Program-made: the position numbers and the translations under genes | Assembly (NCBI GenBank): GCA_027382625.1 | Contig: JAJKFJ010021446.1 | Location: 124,001 to 188,000, forward strand | Direction: 5' to 3' | DNA length: 64,000 bases | From: Tetmemena sp. SeJ-2015 | Taxonomy: Eukaryota > Ciliophora > Spirotrichea > Sporadotrichida > Oxytrichidae | Shown: piece by piece, positions 43,618 through 55,859 of the stretch | Position numbering within the stretch: the first letter of the stretch is position 1 | Layout of the letters: every line of letters begins with the position of its first letter | The notes under the pieces: model-generated | What the model was told of the DNA's origin: nothing | The model's database searches: none | Seen by the model: the letters and a program-made list of their open reading frames with translations, nothing else

Positions 43618-45088
43618 ATGTTTACAATAACCATGAGTAGAAATTCAATCAACCCTAATCAATCAGCACTTATGCCTCTAAAAAGGTTCAATACATTGGA
43701 TAAGAGAATAGATCAATTCCAATAGGCAGATGACTCTGAGAGAAGTTAAATGCTTCAACTGGTCAATAAGCGAAGTGCGAGTATTTATTTGCTTGGCGCA
43801 AATTCTTTCAAGCTAAGAAACTTCCTTAGTAAAGCCTAAATAAATGACAAAACAAATCTGCCAAAGAATTCAATAATCATCATCAACCAGGGATAATAGA
43901 CTAAGTAGAAACCCAAGAAAAGAAAGGGCTCTCCAAGCAGTCTTAAGAAAATAAACAGGAAGCAGAGCGTATCTTATCACGACAGCGACTCTATCTCCTC
44001 CAGAGATTCAAACGAGGAGGCAGACTCTTTCACCGAAAATACAGCCACTCAAAACTAACAAAAAACTTTTGGAATATAGAACCTTCTTCATTCAAATATA
44101 AATACAGTTTCATGAAATAACTGAAAATTTAAAGATAGCAGCAATAAAGTTCATGTAAATCTAAGAGAAAATTTAGAAAGGAAAGTTCTCTCAAGAATCA
44201 AAAGTATAAGTAAAAATTCAAAGGCCTTGATGCACTTCGTTTAAGATACAAACGATCAAAACTAATAAAACCGCAAAATGGATTCTCCAAGCAATTACCT
44301 TGATGAACTGTACTCAACTCAAGTTAACAAGCCAATAGAGGAAAGTGAAAGACACTTAGAGCTTCTAGAGAAAGATTTAACTTGCCAAAACTTTAATGTT
44401 AATTTAAACTTTCCAGTTTTTAACCATTAAAGAAAGTTATCACATAACGTGGATTCAAAAAGTTTTACTTAAAAGAGAAAAATGTCTTTACTAAATGGAA
44501 TAGTGATCTCGCGAGTACGACCAGCTTAAGATTCCTATTTTGATGAAACTAAAAGCATCTACGATTCTAAGTATGGTGTTGAATGCGGCTTCGTCAATGG
44601 TAAAATTGGATAGAATCTTTAAGCAAGAATGCAAGATAAGGGATTCATGAATGAGACCAAGCTTTTTGTGGATCCTTTCAGTAAATATGGTAGCACAGTT
44701 GACCTTAATAGATAAACACGCCTTACTTCAGCTGTTACAAATAGAACAATGGTTTTTAATGCTAAATTTGAATATTCTGTTGAAATTTTAAAATGGTGGA
44801 TATGGAGAAACAATTAGGAAGAGATTAGGGGACTCTAGTTTCCTCTAAAAGGGAAAGCAAGTACCTGCGATTAAATAAATACAGAGAAAATCAACTAACA
44901 GTGGACCAGAGGAATTACGTGTTTAAGTACTCACCCTCCAAGCTAAAGTAATTCAATCATGATACTCCTTCCTCTCTTTTGCTTTTATGTTTTAGCTGAT
45001 GTCGAGCAGAGAAGATATCAAACCAAATGCATATTAAAGAAATTCACTGAAATATTTGAGAAAACAAGGCTTAAATCCTTTAAAATGA
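43618..45088 (+). CDS. Uncharacterised protein, S/N/K-rich
   Basis: ATG at 43618, or the in-frame ATG at 43633 (MSRNSINPNQSALMPLKRFN). One Gln-code frame stays open for about 500 bp (ERSQMLQLVNKRSASIYLLG; basic KPKKRKGSPSSLKKINRKQS; acidic DSDSISSRDSNEEADSFTE). After an IES near 44110 a second long frame runs to about 44870 (LSRIKSISKNSKALMHFV; HLELLEKDLTCQNFNV; FDETKSIYDSKYGVECGF). The end reads SLKYLRKQGLNPLK before TGA 45086-45088. At least two more IESs lie near 44780 and 44930. No domain recognised. The basic patch could be a nuclear signal. Confidence 0.55.
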
Positions 45089-45737
45089 AAATAAGCAAGT
45101 TTATCAGAATCCGTCTTCGACAATGATAAAGATTTACTCACAGTAGATTTATAAAGGCTTAGAAACTGTAAATTTATATATGAACCATTTATGTTTCAAA
45201 TATCTTTTCTCTCTTATCAAGCATTTGTATTTTATTAAATTTGAAAACTTGATTACTCAATCTATAGATAGATTAATATATCTATTTAATAAAATATAAA
45301 AAGAATTTAATAAATCAATTACCTCACTTTGAGCATATTTTAATTGTAAAGTAAATATGACCATAAAATTTAACAATAAATTTTCTATACTTTTATCAAT
45401 ATATATAAATAATTTTATAAATTTGTAATTTGTAGAAGATATAAAAGGGGAGAATTAGAATAATTATTTAATAAATTTATCCTTTTGCTATAAATAAATT
45501 ATTTCAACATCGGTATCTAAACTATAACCATAAGTCGATTAATCTACTATCATATAAAAAATAAAAACAACAACACATGCTAGTATAGACTGACTTTTGC
45601 ATTCTAATTATAATATTATTCCCAGCGGAAAAGGAATTTAGGCGCACTATTTCAATAAAAGATAGTCTAAAATACTAAAATATAGATTTATAGATAATTA
45701 TTAAATTTATTAAGATTATTCCTCTTTTAAGAGAAAA
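45089..45737. other. AT-rich intergenic region
   Basis: About 650 bp of highly AT-rich sequence with no coding composition, between two plus-strand genes. No repeats, tRNA-like cloverleaf or other structure seen. Confidence 0.5.
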
Positions 45738-47000
45738 ATGATTATGAGTGAATAATAAATTAAAGAATCAAATAATAAAAAAAACATCCCCCTTGTAGAA
45801 CTTCAATGTTTTCCCGCCGAGGAGCTGAGACTATAGCTTATAATTTGTGCTTTCGACAAGATAGGTTTGAGTAGTATCAGCAACTCAAAGATTAAAGAGA
45901 GCGCAGAGAGCGACTCCACGATTATACATACAAGTTATCATTTAAAGTTCAAGACTTTGAGATAAGTCTAATTTTGTTTATTTTTTGACTTTGAGAGAAA
46001 TAAAAGAATACATGGACGAGAGTGGCATGGACTTAGACGATAAAAAGGCAGGCTCAAAAAATCATAGAAAGGCTCACTCATTATAACCACGATTTATATT
46101 TTAATCATTCAAAAGCGAAAGAAACCAAACCTTATCCTCACCCAATTTACAAAGGAACGTGTCTTCCTAAGTTAAATTAGACAACATAGTTAAAGAGTAA
46201 GATTTAAATATTAAAGAGTAGCATATCTCAACTTATTTATTTTAAGATGAAGAAGTGCTTGAAATGTAGAGAACTAAATCGATTGGTGATACCTTCTATT
46301 GATTTTTGTGTTTAAATTCAGCACTGAGGTAAGATTTGATAAAATTGAATAAGAATGACTTTCATAAAACAAAATGGGAGACTAAATTTGTCGATAATTA
46401 TTCCCGCCTTGTCTAATTATTCATATAGAGAAGCACTTACATGCAGCAATCCAGCTTTTAGATTTTCTTCCTCAATTATAATAATTATTTATTTTATAGC
46501 TTGAGCAGAAATAACTGCGTGAGCTTTTATCGGTACAACCCTCAATACAGCTTAGTGAAGCCCAGTGCAAGAACAGTTCATATCTGAAACGACTCCGTCA
46601 GAGATCAAATATAGCAGCTTCTCTAAGCATAAATTAATGCATTTTATATTTTATCAGCAAAAAAACTGAATAATTAAAACCAAATAAAAAAATCCCCTCA
46701 AAGAGAAAAGCTGAGAGAGGCTTCCCCCATTCAAGACTAGAATTTACAAAAGACTCAATCCATCTAAGGAAAAGAGGAAAGAAGTGACGTCAAATCCTTT
46801 TCTGGTAAGGATAACGCCATCATGAGAGCTATCCTCGGGAAGATTGAATTAATTATATCTAATATGAATAGTTGAAGTTATAGCAATTGAAGCTTAATTA
46901 AAAGGAAAATAGAAATAAAGCGATTGTAGATTATATTAATACTGAAGAAATAGTAATTTTCAATAATGAAGTAAAGATAATTGTTAAATTTTTATTCTAG
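45738..47000 (+). CDS. Uncharacterised protein (MIMSEQQIKESNNKK...)
   Basis: ATG at 45738. The N-terminal segment has a globular-looking part (IPLVELQCFPAEELRLQ, LIICAFDKIGLSS). After an IES near 45965-45990 it continues EIKEYMDESGMDLDDKK, then a long K/S/N/Q-rich frame to about 46300. Later segments include FHKTKWETKFVDNYSRLVQ, EQKQLRELLSVQPSIQLSEA and a C-terminal QYEQLKLQQLKLNQKENR coiled coil. Frame changes near 46300, 46500 and 46640 imply IESs. No family recognised. The stop is not resolved, as the next gene begins at about 47017. Confidence 0.45.
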
Positions 47001-47016
47001 CTCAACGGAAAACAAA

Positions 47017-48522
47017 ATGAAACAAGTTCACGAGTGGGGTTATCAGTGTTAAGCTCAAAATATATTTGTATGTCTCTTTTCTTTAAAGCTTGTTTACCAT
47101 CGCAATTCTATTAGGTGAATCACAGTAGTCTTTATTCTCGTGTCAAGAAGCAGCATTAGCATTTAAGAATACTTGCAACGGAGCTCCTTACTATGCTGAG
47201 GATTGGAATATATCATGCTAAATTAGTTTATGAATACGTTTGTGAGCAGGACTGAGAGCTGCAGCTAAATGAGTATTTGTCCTGTCGGAGGGTCAGGAAC
47301 AGCTCCTAACTGTACTTGGCAAAGGAAATTGTGCGTGACCTGTACATAAGAAGGAGGTATAGTTTACATGAGAATACAGTTTATAGATTAGCATTAATTA
47401 GATTATTTTAACACTGAGATTTTGTATCAGTCAAATGGCTTGCCAGATCATTGCGTGCCAGGCAAAGTAGCCTTATAGGAGAAAGTAATTGATGTCAAAT
47501 TTAGATCCTATTATTTTAAGATACGACCCTCCTCCCACCACTTTCTTTGCCATGCCAAACAACAAAGATGAAATGAACCATTTAATTTGTGACTTTGAAT
47601 CATCAGGAAGCAACAACATTCCATTTATGACATTAAAATTATAATCCAGCTGAGTCTAGATTTAGAAATTTAGGTGACCTGACAATCTCAATATCAAATA
47701 TGGTTGGAATCGCAACAAACGGAGTTCTGCTTTTCAATGGAAATTCTCCAAGGAACACAGACTATATATTAATATAAATCTTGAATTAAATTACTATTTC
47801 TACCCTCAAGACTGGTATGGATTAAACAATGTAGAGGTAGACTAAGAACTAGATGCATGCTTAGGTGCTATCACTCCAGAGGACGGACTTTATCACTACT
47901 GGTTCCTGCCTCCTTGCATCTACAATCATCTTTTATTTGCTATAAGTGTATTCTGCTCTCCATCTATTTTTGTAAATGCAGCATAACTACAGACAAGTTT
48001 ATTCTGCAATAATGTGACATCATGCAAAAATGATTTAGCTACTTATGCTCTAGATTCGTACACAGGACTCAATCCTACTTACACATTTATTGGAATGGCA
48101 AAAGATGGACACAAAATTATTGGTCCATACAAAGACGGCGGCTCTCTCTGGGACTGCATTGAGCTAGATGTTTGCAATGGATATAGAGATCTTTCAAGCA
48201 ATAATTACACTTATGTGGCTCTTACTAATCTCTATTTAAAAGGTTTGAAATAATTCTAAAACTAAGAGGTAAGTTTATTTTCCCTTACATGGTGGGCTGC
48301 TTTGGCCCTGGAGCAAAAATAACCTACAACACTGACTGCTCTACCAATCAATGCTCATTTGCCATATCAAATCTTTTAGGTTGGTTAAACTTAAGGAATG
48401 CAATCATGCTACTTGCAGCTCTCTTCTTTTTACAGGGTTTTGAAACTTATTAATGCTTGAAATTTAAGTGCAGACTATTACTGATATGCCTCAGAGAGTA
48501 GAAATTAGTTTTTAAAATATGA
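47017..48522 (+). CDS. Secreted cysteine-rich YHYH-domain protein
   Basis: The ATG at 47017 (Met-Lys) joins, after an IES of about 70 bp, a hydrophobic signal segment (SLFTIAILLGES) near 47090. The ectodomain is Cys-rich (CNGAPYYAEDW; CPVGGSGTAPNCTWQRKLC; CTQEGG). The YHYH-domain hallmark is present as CLGAITPEDGLYHYWFLPPC followed by the paired block FIGMAKDGHKIIGPY, DCIELDVCNG and FPYMVGCFGPG. The canonical final YHYH is changed to YHYW. A hydrophobic C terminus (NAIMLLAALFFLQGF) suggests a TM or GPI-anchor signal, so the protein is extracellular or surface-bound. Frames change near 47220, 47560, 47760 and 48240, consistent with several IESs. YHYH domains occur in many secreted eukaryotic and bacterial proteins of unclear function. 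Confidence 0.7.
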
Positions 48523-48624
48523 AAACAATTTGTACAATCTTATACTTTGAAATCATTTCCCTCTCTGATGGAAAGTAGGGTAAGTATATTTAAATAAGGT
48601 TTAACTCCTTGTTAAATTTTAAGA

Positions 48625-51600
48625 ATGATGATGGATAAAAAAGTGTCTATGCCACTTCATAGCTATTAGAAATAGTCAACGCACATTCCAATAAACTCCA
48701 ATTCACCTGACTAGAAATCATCAGTGATAGCAATTAATAATATCTAGAACAAACTAAATGCCTTAAAAGACGATTCTCAAGCCTAAAAATATTATCCACT
48801 CGAGTTAGATCCTATTTTCAAGTATGCACTAAGGAACATATAACGTATTATAAGAAAGAATATTAGAGTGTTACTTGCTCTTGAGGAAAATAAGAGGTTA
48901 GGAATTTACAAACCTATAATCAGCAAGGAAGAATTAGATAGGATCAAAATTGGACTTAGTGTAGGTATTTCTGTCGGAGGCTCTGGTTTCTAGTTTGGTG
49001 GGGGACAAGAGAGAAGATAGAGCTAGATATTTATTTGCTTTAGTCATTTACAAATTTCAAGTCATCATATAATTGAAAGTTTTTTTGCAATAAATTTCAG
49101 ACCTTAGTCTCCTTTAAAGCGATTTTCTGTGATGGGAAACAACTAAAACTAAGTAATTAAGGTTGGGAAAATGGAGACCAGCGAAGAAGATGACGATGAG
49201 TCAGATGGATCCAGTCATTTGTCTAAGTCGAAATCTCCAGCCCAGACTTATAGAAGATAGTCAAAATCAGTTACTACGACATAGAAGGGGAGAGCTGCAA
49301 GAGTGGCTCAGCTGAATTTGAGTGAATTAAAATCCCCATCAAAACTCAAGCCCAAGAACAGCCATTTGCAACCAAGCAAAAGAAACCACAACTCCAAAGA
49401 AACTAATCGATAGAACTAATATCTTCAAGCCCAACCTAAAAGTCCTTTGAAGAGATAATAAAAGCACCTTAATGTTAAGACAAATAATTTCGCAGCGGGC
49501 AATAATGATTTCACAGATAAGATCACTAGAATTCCCCTCTTTTGATGGAGGATCATGAGGATGAATTAGAAAGCAAGGACTATCAGATTGATTAACGTTA
49601 TGAACAGCTAGGAAAGCTCCCAGAGTATAAGGCTGATAGTGATAGACCTATAGCTGAACAAGATAAATCGTATCAAGATTTTATCAGAAATCAAATCAGA
49701 ATACAATAGGAGCTTTTAGTCACTTTGAACAAAGATGAGCTTACTAAATAGATGGAAATGCTTTGTAAAGATTTCCTAGAGGCTATCATTAAAAGCAATT
49801 TTTATCTTGATAATTTAAAAATTTTATTTGCAAGTCTTACGATATAAAAATGAGCATGATTGATATCATCAACCTTCCCAAAAATGAGTAAGGCATGCCT
49901 GATCCTGGCCTTTTAAAAGTCAGATAGAAACAAGAATTTACAATGTCACTTTATTAAGACGAAATAGATGAGCTTGTAAGTCTTTTATTGAAGAAATAAT
50001 TATTTTTAGAAACACAAGGTTGCTGAGCTAAGAGCAGAGAGAGACAAATACTTTAACAAATTTAATTAAGCAAGAGATCAAAGCAAAGATCTTCACAATT
50101 TCTTCAATTTTCTCTTCATTTAATTGCTAATCATAATTTGCTTTAAGATATGAGATCTAACTATGCCAAAGAACTTCAAAACCTTAGAGAATCTGTAATT
50201 CACTCTTTTGCCTAACTATATTTAGCTAATCAACAAATAAAAAGACAAGAATTATTAGTACACAGAGGTTAGATTTTTTGATTCAGTTTCGAGCATGGAT
50301 GAACCTACAAAAGCTATGCTGTAACTTAAAATGTCAGATGTCTAGAGACAATATTTATGCTATATTGATTGAATTAAAATACGAGGATTAGATTCGGGGC
50401 TTATCAGAGAAGCTAGACGTGTTCCAGAGGCAGATCATGATTTTTGAAAAGCTGTGTGAAGATGGAAACATGCTCGTCTCCCTCGATGAGTTAAATGCTC
50501 TGGATATTTGGTTTTCTTATTTTATCTATTTGCGATATTTGCAAGAAACTGGCAATCGTAGAAACAGAGCCGAAGACTTTATGGAAGGCTTTTGAGCAAG
50601 TGTTTGGCTTTGGCTTTTTCCTGCCTACTATAGAGGAAGAATATATTCTCACAAATATCATTATCCAAGGTATGAAACTGCCAATAAGGTCACTAAATTT
50701 GCAAATTCGGTCAAGAATGAACTAGAGACATTCCGTAAAATAATTGGCAAGAAAAACTCAGAGATGTCTCTTCTTCATCAAAATCTTTTCACCAAGTTCG
50801 AAAATGCTCTAACTGAGAGCAAAACCTAACTAGAAGAGAGTTTTCAAGCCTAATTTGATACATAAGTTAGATTTAAGCAAAAACAAAAATGTAAAGTTGT
50901 ATTACTTAATTTTAATGATTAGATTGATCAGAGAAAGAATGAATCGGTTTGACGAAAAAGCCTAGAGCTAGGAAAAAGCTCTAAAAGAGGCAGTCTCTGA
51001 GTTCCAAAAAGCAAACTTACAGCAATTTGTAAGAACATTTTTGTAATGATGAGCTATAATAGTTTCTGAAATGGTAACTCAGAACAGCAGTACTCAAAAT
51101 GGCTAAAGACTTTCAAGAGGCTGTGTAAATCAAGAAATAAATTATCTCTGAGGATAACTAAAGATACAAAGATTATGCTTTAGAAAGTTAGCATCCCCAA
51201 CATGAATAAATATGTATTGTATATTATTTAATGCTTCTGACTAAGGTATGAGCATGTCATATATGTGTAGCTGCAAAGTTGATGGCTAGCTTTACAAGCT
51301 AAAGGATCTCTATAATAAGTTTTTTGTAAGGCATCTAATTTGGTTAAATTATTTGCAGAATGTGGTCAAATAAGTCAAGAGAACCATAAATATTTTACAA
51401 TGATTTAATTTCAAGCCTTTCGGTATTACAGACCCTGACTTTTATTAAAATCATAAATAATTGAATATAGGATTGAGTTATGCTAATGGAGACTATTCAG
51501 CAAGCAAAATGGATGATGGCTCCAATGACAGAGATAGCGATAATCAAACTGTTGGAGAGGATTAGTCAGACTCTGAAAATCTAACTCAAAATTCCATTTT

Positions 51601-52090
51601 ATATCCAAAAATAAGATAAATTATAATCTTAATTAATACTTATTGAAATTTAGATAAAGTTTAAATAAAATGAGGATGGGTCAAATTCGAATAGATATGG
51701 AAGGAATTAAAAGAATGGAGAGAGATCTAAGGACGAGTAAACAGATATCGAAGTAGGAGATGTAAGTCTAGGTCAGTATCCTGAAGAGTAATAGCCAAAT
51801 AAGGGATAGATAAGTCAAACTAATTGCTAAAACTGTGGCTACCATGTTTTGCATAGTGGCTTTGATTTTTCTGCTGTTAAATTTGGATAAGAGTTTCTTA
51901 AAGTGGTGGCTTCGTGCAAATAAACGTACAACCAAAGTACGAGATAGTCTCCTTCAACCTCAGGTGCTTAGAAAAATAACTAGACAAAACTTTCAAGCAA
52001 CCTACCAGAGTTAGAAGCAGAGCCATACAGACTGATCCTAAAAAATAGATGGTATTCATCGTTGTCCAAAATATATAAGAAGAGAAATTT
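48625..52090 (+). CDS. Large coiled-coil protein, function unknown
   Basis: The ATG at 48625 (MMDKKVSMPLHSYQKQSTH) opens a frame of about 900 bp. It has a possibly folded N terminus (FKYALRNIQRIIRKNIRVLL; KRLGIYKPIISKEELDRIK) and a G/Q- and S/K-rich region. Downstream segments are coiled-coil: ELLVTLNKDELTKQMEMLCK, EIDEL then KHKVAELRAERDKYFNKFN, RGLSEKLDVFQRQIMIFEKL, NKVTKFANSVKNELETFRK and NLFTKFENALTESKTQLEES. A Cys-containing CQNCGYHVLHS motif lies near 51825. Many small interruptions occur, including GTAAGT-type introns near 49975. The end near 52.0-52.1 kb is unresolved, because the TMEM234 gene converges here (its stop is at 52097). Long helices suggest a cytoskeletal or ciliary scaffold, but that is inference. 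Confidence 0.5.
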
Positions 52091-52096
52091 ATAAAT

Positions 52097-52584
52097 TCAT
52101 TCTTGTTTCAGAGTCATACTTAGATACAGACCTCCCATTATCAAGAAGCATCCTAGGTAAAATCTAGGCTCCATCATACTCTCTCCACTCAATATCTTTT
52201 GAGACAGAAAAGTTATAATGAAAGTGATGCAGTTCACAGCAGGCACAGCTATTGTTAAGTCTGACTAGGCCAGCACAAAGTTTAACTGTAAAAATAAAAG
52301 TTGTTCAAGATTGAGGTGAGCTGATTGATTACATATGGAACATTATTAAATTTACAAAAATTCAATTATGGAATGAGGAATCCAAGATTAGTGTATATTG
52401 CTTTGAGTTCTTCTCCCATGGTCTTTTATTTAGGGACTACTTATTCGTCTCCTTTAGGTTCCTGCTGTTACAGCTCCTTATACTCTTTATCTTTAGTGGC
52501 TTTGTCCATGTAGGCGTTTGTAGTACCCCAAAGAAGTCCCACCACAAAAAATCCAGCGAATGAGTTAAGGCTTTTCAATTCCAT
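52097..52584 (-). CDS. TMEM234: TMEM234-family membrane protein (144 aa after IES removal)
   Basis: Small multi-pass membrane protein of the TMEM234 (drug/metabolite-transporter-like) family, role poorly known. Minus strand from ATG 52584 to TGA 52097-52099. The N-terminal TM is FFVVGLLWGTTNAYMDKATK, a Gly-Leu-Trp-Gly-Thr-Thr-Asn signature. A short charged loop follows, then FLIPYVINQLTSILNNFVLA, QSDLTIAVPAVNCITFIIT and a last TM YLGCFLIMGGLYLS. Two IESs (33 and 20 bp) with 7- and 5-bp pointers interrupt it. The 488 bp minus 53 gives 435 nt, exactly 145 codons, which independently supports both excisions. Length matches the family (about 140-165 aa). Confidence 0.88.
52283..52302. other. IES, 20 bp, pointer AAAGT
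   Basis: AAAGT at 52278-52282 and 52298-52302. On the minus strand, excision joins ..TSILNNF to VLAQSDLTIAVPAVN, the conserved TMEM234 core. Confidence 0.9.
52341..52373. other. IES, 33 bp, pointer TATGGAA
   Basis: TATGGAA at 52334-52340 and 52367-52373, the longest pointer I placed. On the minus strand, excision joins ..NLGFLIPY to VINQLTSILNNF. Confidence 0.9.
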
Positions 52585-52720
52585 TCTTTTCTATAATCTT
52601 AAATTATTATTTGTTTATAACAAATCTTATCTCTAAATTTAGCAAAGAATTCTGAATTTATAAATATTATAGGATAAATTCAAATGTGTAAAAGTGTAAA
52701 AAGATTAAAGAAATAAAAGG

Positions 52721-55700
52721 TCAGTATTAGAGTTGGTTTGGTTTGAGCATGGTGGTTTCTTTTTGAAAAAGATTGTGTTGGTACTTCATCATGAAGAAGT
52801 AATTTAAGTTTGAGATGCAGTGCTTACCTACTTCGCTTAACTCTAAGCTTTCTCAATATCTCAGTTATTATAATTACAAATAAATAGTTGCTAGTCTCTC
52901 GATATCCTCATTCGGGCTGAAGAGAGCCTAAGCAATGGGCACTATTCCTTCTCTAGAGTTTGGTAGTAAGTAAACTAACTTAGTCACTGCATCTTCGTCC
53001 TAAAGGAATCTATTTATCTACACGAATATTGCCAAAACTTCTTTCTCGCTCATAATCAAACCAGTTTAATTTTATCATTTACAATTATAATCCCCTCTGC
53101 TTAGTCGCAGCCTTCGAAGCATAGTTTCCAATAGTGCAAAGTTAATGTTAGATTTGTAATCAAGCTCCTTAAATTTTAACATGAATCGCTGAATCTTAAT
53201 TAAAAGTAGTATAAAATGAATTATACTGGTTTTACATAGTAAAATTATCTTGTAGATATTAGTCTTCTATAGTCTTTTGATTCTTGATGAATAGATGTCT
53301 TGTAGTCTCTCTCCCTCGTGAATTAAATCTTCTCCTCTCCCTGGGATAGAAGCACTAGCACTTGTGCTGGCGATTCCATAAGCTGCTCCAAGCCCTGAGG
53401 TTGAGTTACCACCATTCATAATTATTAATTACTCTCTATAAATTATAATGGCTAAAGAGACTGGATCATCTTTGAGAGTTAGGTCTATCATGAGTTAAGT
53501 ATAACTTTCAAATGCTCTCTTTATTTCTTCGTCATTTATTGAGTTTGACTTTATCCTTCCAATAATTGCTCTGATGAATTCTTGATCAAGTGCAAAGTAT
53601 CTCTCTAAATAAAAATAAAGCAGAGAGTATTCTAAGGAATATTTATCTCTCTTGCTCATAATTATAGAAATCTTTATTTCTCGACACTTTGATCTTGCCT
53701 ATGTCGATTTCGCAGCATACATCATACCAATTACCTCTTTGTTGGAACATTTAATCCATAACTTAAAACTATTTGAAAGTAATAAAAATGAATATGATTG
53801 GGTTGGTTACTCCTGCAATGTAACCGACGTCCTCAATAAAGTCTAGATTGCTCAGAGCTGCATAAGGGTGAAGTTTTTGTAGAAGTCCTGGAGATAGCAC
53901 TGGTGAGATAAATCTTATAATTATAGTTATTTCAAACATATATATTGAATAAATGAAGCACATGCAAGTGCATACTCTTAAATTTCATCAGCTGAAAATT
54001 CTAGACCTCCAGAGAACAAAATCCTATATAAATTAGTAAACTTAAAAAATATCCTCTTTTCAGCCAGCAAAGCGTCATAGATATGCATAGTTTTCTCACC
54101 GAACTTTACTATGAACTTCTTTATTGAGGTTGTGGCGAATTCATCAGTTCCAAGAATCTGAGAAACACAAATCTTGCTCTTGTTTCCATAAAACACTTTT
54201 TCAAGTACTCGATAAAGTGCATAAGGATCTCCATTTACTCCACTTACAAGACTCTAAGGATTGTTCAAAATTGGGTTCAAGCAGTTTTAGTTATCAGCCT
54301 AGTTCTTACAAATCTGCTTGAATACTTTTCTCTTTATGAAATCTACAGATGGCAATATACCTAGAGTGTCTTTTGCATTTGCTGCCCCGTATACATGATA
54401 CATAATCATTAAAATAGAAGGATTTATTATGACTTAATATCAACTTGATCATGTTTAGATTCGCAGCTGCAGGCTTGGTTAAGTCCTCAACCTCGAAAAC
54501 ACATTCAAGAATTTAATTGATGACTTTGCTGAAACTTTCAACTACACATTTATGCCTGCTTCCAAAGGCTAGTGCTTTCACAATGGCTCCTCTTTTAGCT
54601 TTAGTGTCTAGCTTGTTTTTCATATAAGAGTGGAAGTAAAGAGTTTGCTGATTCCCATTCACATTTTCTGTAAGCTCTTGCTCCACCATCTGATAGGGTG
54701 AGAATATTATCAAGATATATAGAATGGAAGAAGAGACTTTAACTCATTTGTGTATTCAGAGGTTATTTGTGCTGGTAACTCTACTCCAAAAATGTTTCCT
54801 TTTTCATTTTGAAAACTGAACCTGTTTTTACCCTCAAAATAGGTGAAATTCAGATAAGGATGGCTCTTTATTTCAAGGCTGACGTTTCTCTCGTTTTGAG
54901 ATTCAAAAACTACAAGAGAAAACTCTAAAAATAAACTTAACTCCCTTTCTCCTCGCACCACAATCTTAAAGGAAAGTTATTTCTAATCCTGATCAGAGTA
55001 AAAGGATATCCATTTCATGTCTAGAATCTGAAATAGCTTTACATCTTAAGCCAGTGAGGATTACAAAGGTGGTTTGTTATTACAAAATGTTCTTAATTTT
55101 TCCATTCGCTCATTGGTCAGATACTTTGCAGTTAGGTAGCCACTTTAATCATTGGCCATTCTCATCATGTCTAAAATAAGTGTATGCTATTTTTGTTTAA
55201 GTTGAGTCGTTGGTTAAGTCTTTAGCCTTCTTGCGATTTAGAATGAAGTAAGTGCTGTCCTGAGACCGATTGTGACCACCTTCTGGTAGCATATAGGAGG
55301 CTATAATGGCAGGATCAACATTAGGTACAGCATTTGGGTGACTGTATCGAATATAGCTGAGAATTTAATAAAAATGAGAATTAAATTAGTTATTAACTTT
55401 AAATGGGACAAATGAGTGTCAGTTGAAGTGTGTTCAATTTGAATAATTAATGATCATTCGATTCTACATTATATTCTAATAGCATTTTATCCTTGCGATT
55501 TAGGTGAGAAGCGACTCAAGTTTTAAATGAAGCATATATTGAAAGGAGGATGAGTGCGCTAGTCATATCTCGATGCAGAGAGGTGCTGTGAAGTTTATAA
55601 AATAAGAAACTCATATTAATTTTTGATTATCTATCGAACAAGCTACAGATAAGGGGTGAATCTGTGATTTCAACATAGACGGATTTGCAACTCCTATTTT

Positions 55701-55797
55701 ATTAATTTAATCAATCACCAATTTTAATTTAATTTTGTTTTATAATAGAGCCCTCGTTTATGTCAAATTCAGCGAGTACGATATAATCGATTAGCAT
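52721..55797 (-). CDS. Afi1/MesA-type DENN-domain protein
   Basis: Minus strand from ATG 55797 (MLIDYIVLAEFDINEGSI). After a 394-bp IES it continues RYSHPNAVPNVDPAIIASYM-LPEGGHN, the upstream DENN/Afi1 N-terminal block. Then come PHOSPHO-site-poor beta-rich segments, LVSGVNGDPYALYRVLEKV and YDALLAEKRILFSGGLEFS. The DENN core then reads SPVLSPGLLQKLHPYAALSN and FIEDVGYIAGVTNPIFQQRG, with YDVCCEIDIGKIKV. These match DENN proteins that act as Rab/Arf-linked guanine-exchange or polarity factors, such as yeast Afi1 and Dictyostelium MesA. The reading frame continues through a Gly/Ser/Ala linker (NGGNSTSGLGAAYGIAS) into a helical C terminus (TKLVYLLPNSREGIVPIAQA; SPNEDIERLATIYLQ) ending at TGA 52721-52723. 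Treating the last 0.7 kb as the same gene is inference from frame continuity. Confidence 0.7.
54026..54055. other. IES, 30 bp, pointer ATCCT
   Basis: ATCCT at 54021-54025 and 54051-54055. Frame-neutral. Excision replaces a hydrophobic insert and gives LLAEKRILFSGGLEFSADE, matching the DENN-core pattern. Confidence 0.8.
55354..55747. other. Large IES, 394 bp, pointer AATA
   Basis: AATA at 55350-55353 and 55744-55747. On the minus strand, excision joins ..EFDINEGSI to RYSHPNAVPNVDP, the continuous start of an Afi1-type DENN domain. The interior is AT-rich with no gene recognised. Confidence 0.75.
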
Positions 55798-55859
55798 TTT
55801 TCAAATTATAAATATTTATAAAACTATTTTTATACCTCAGCAATATTTATATCAAATCT

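Noticed and set aside
52100..52330. Plus-strand continuation of the coiled-coil gene (QTSHYQEASQ-like frame)
   Set aside because: This is the antisense of the TMEM234 gene, whose IES arithmetic and motifs are far stronger evidence.
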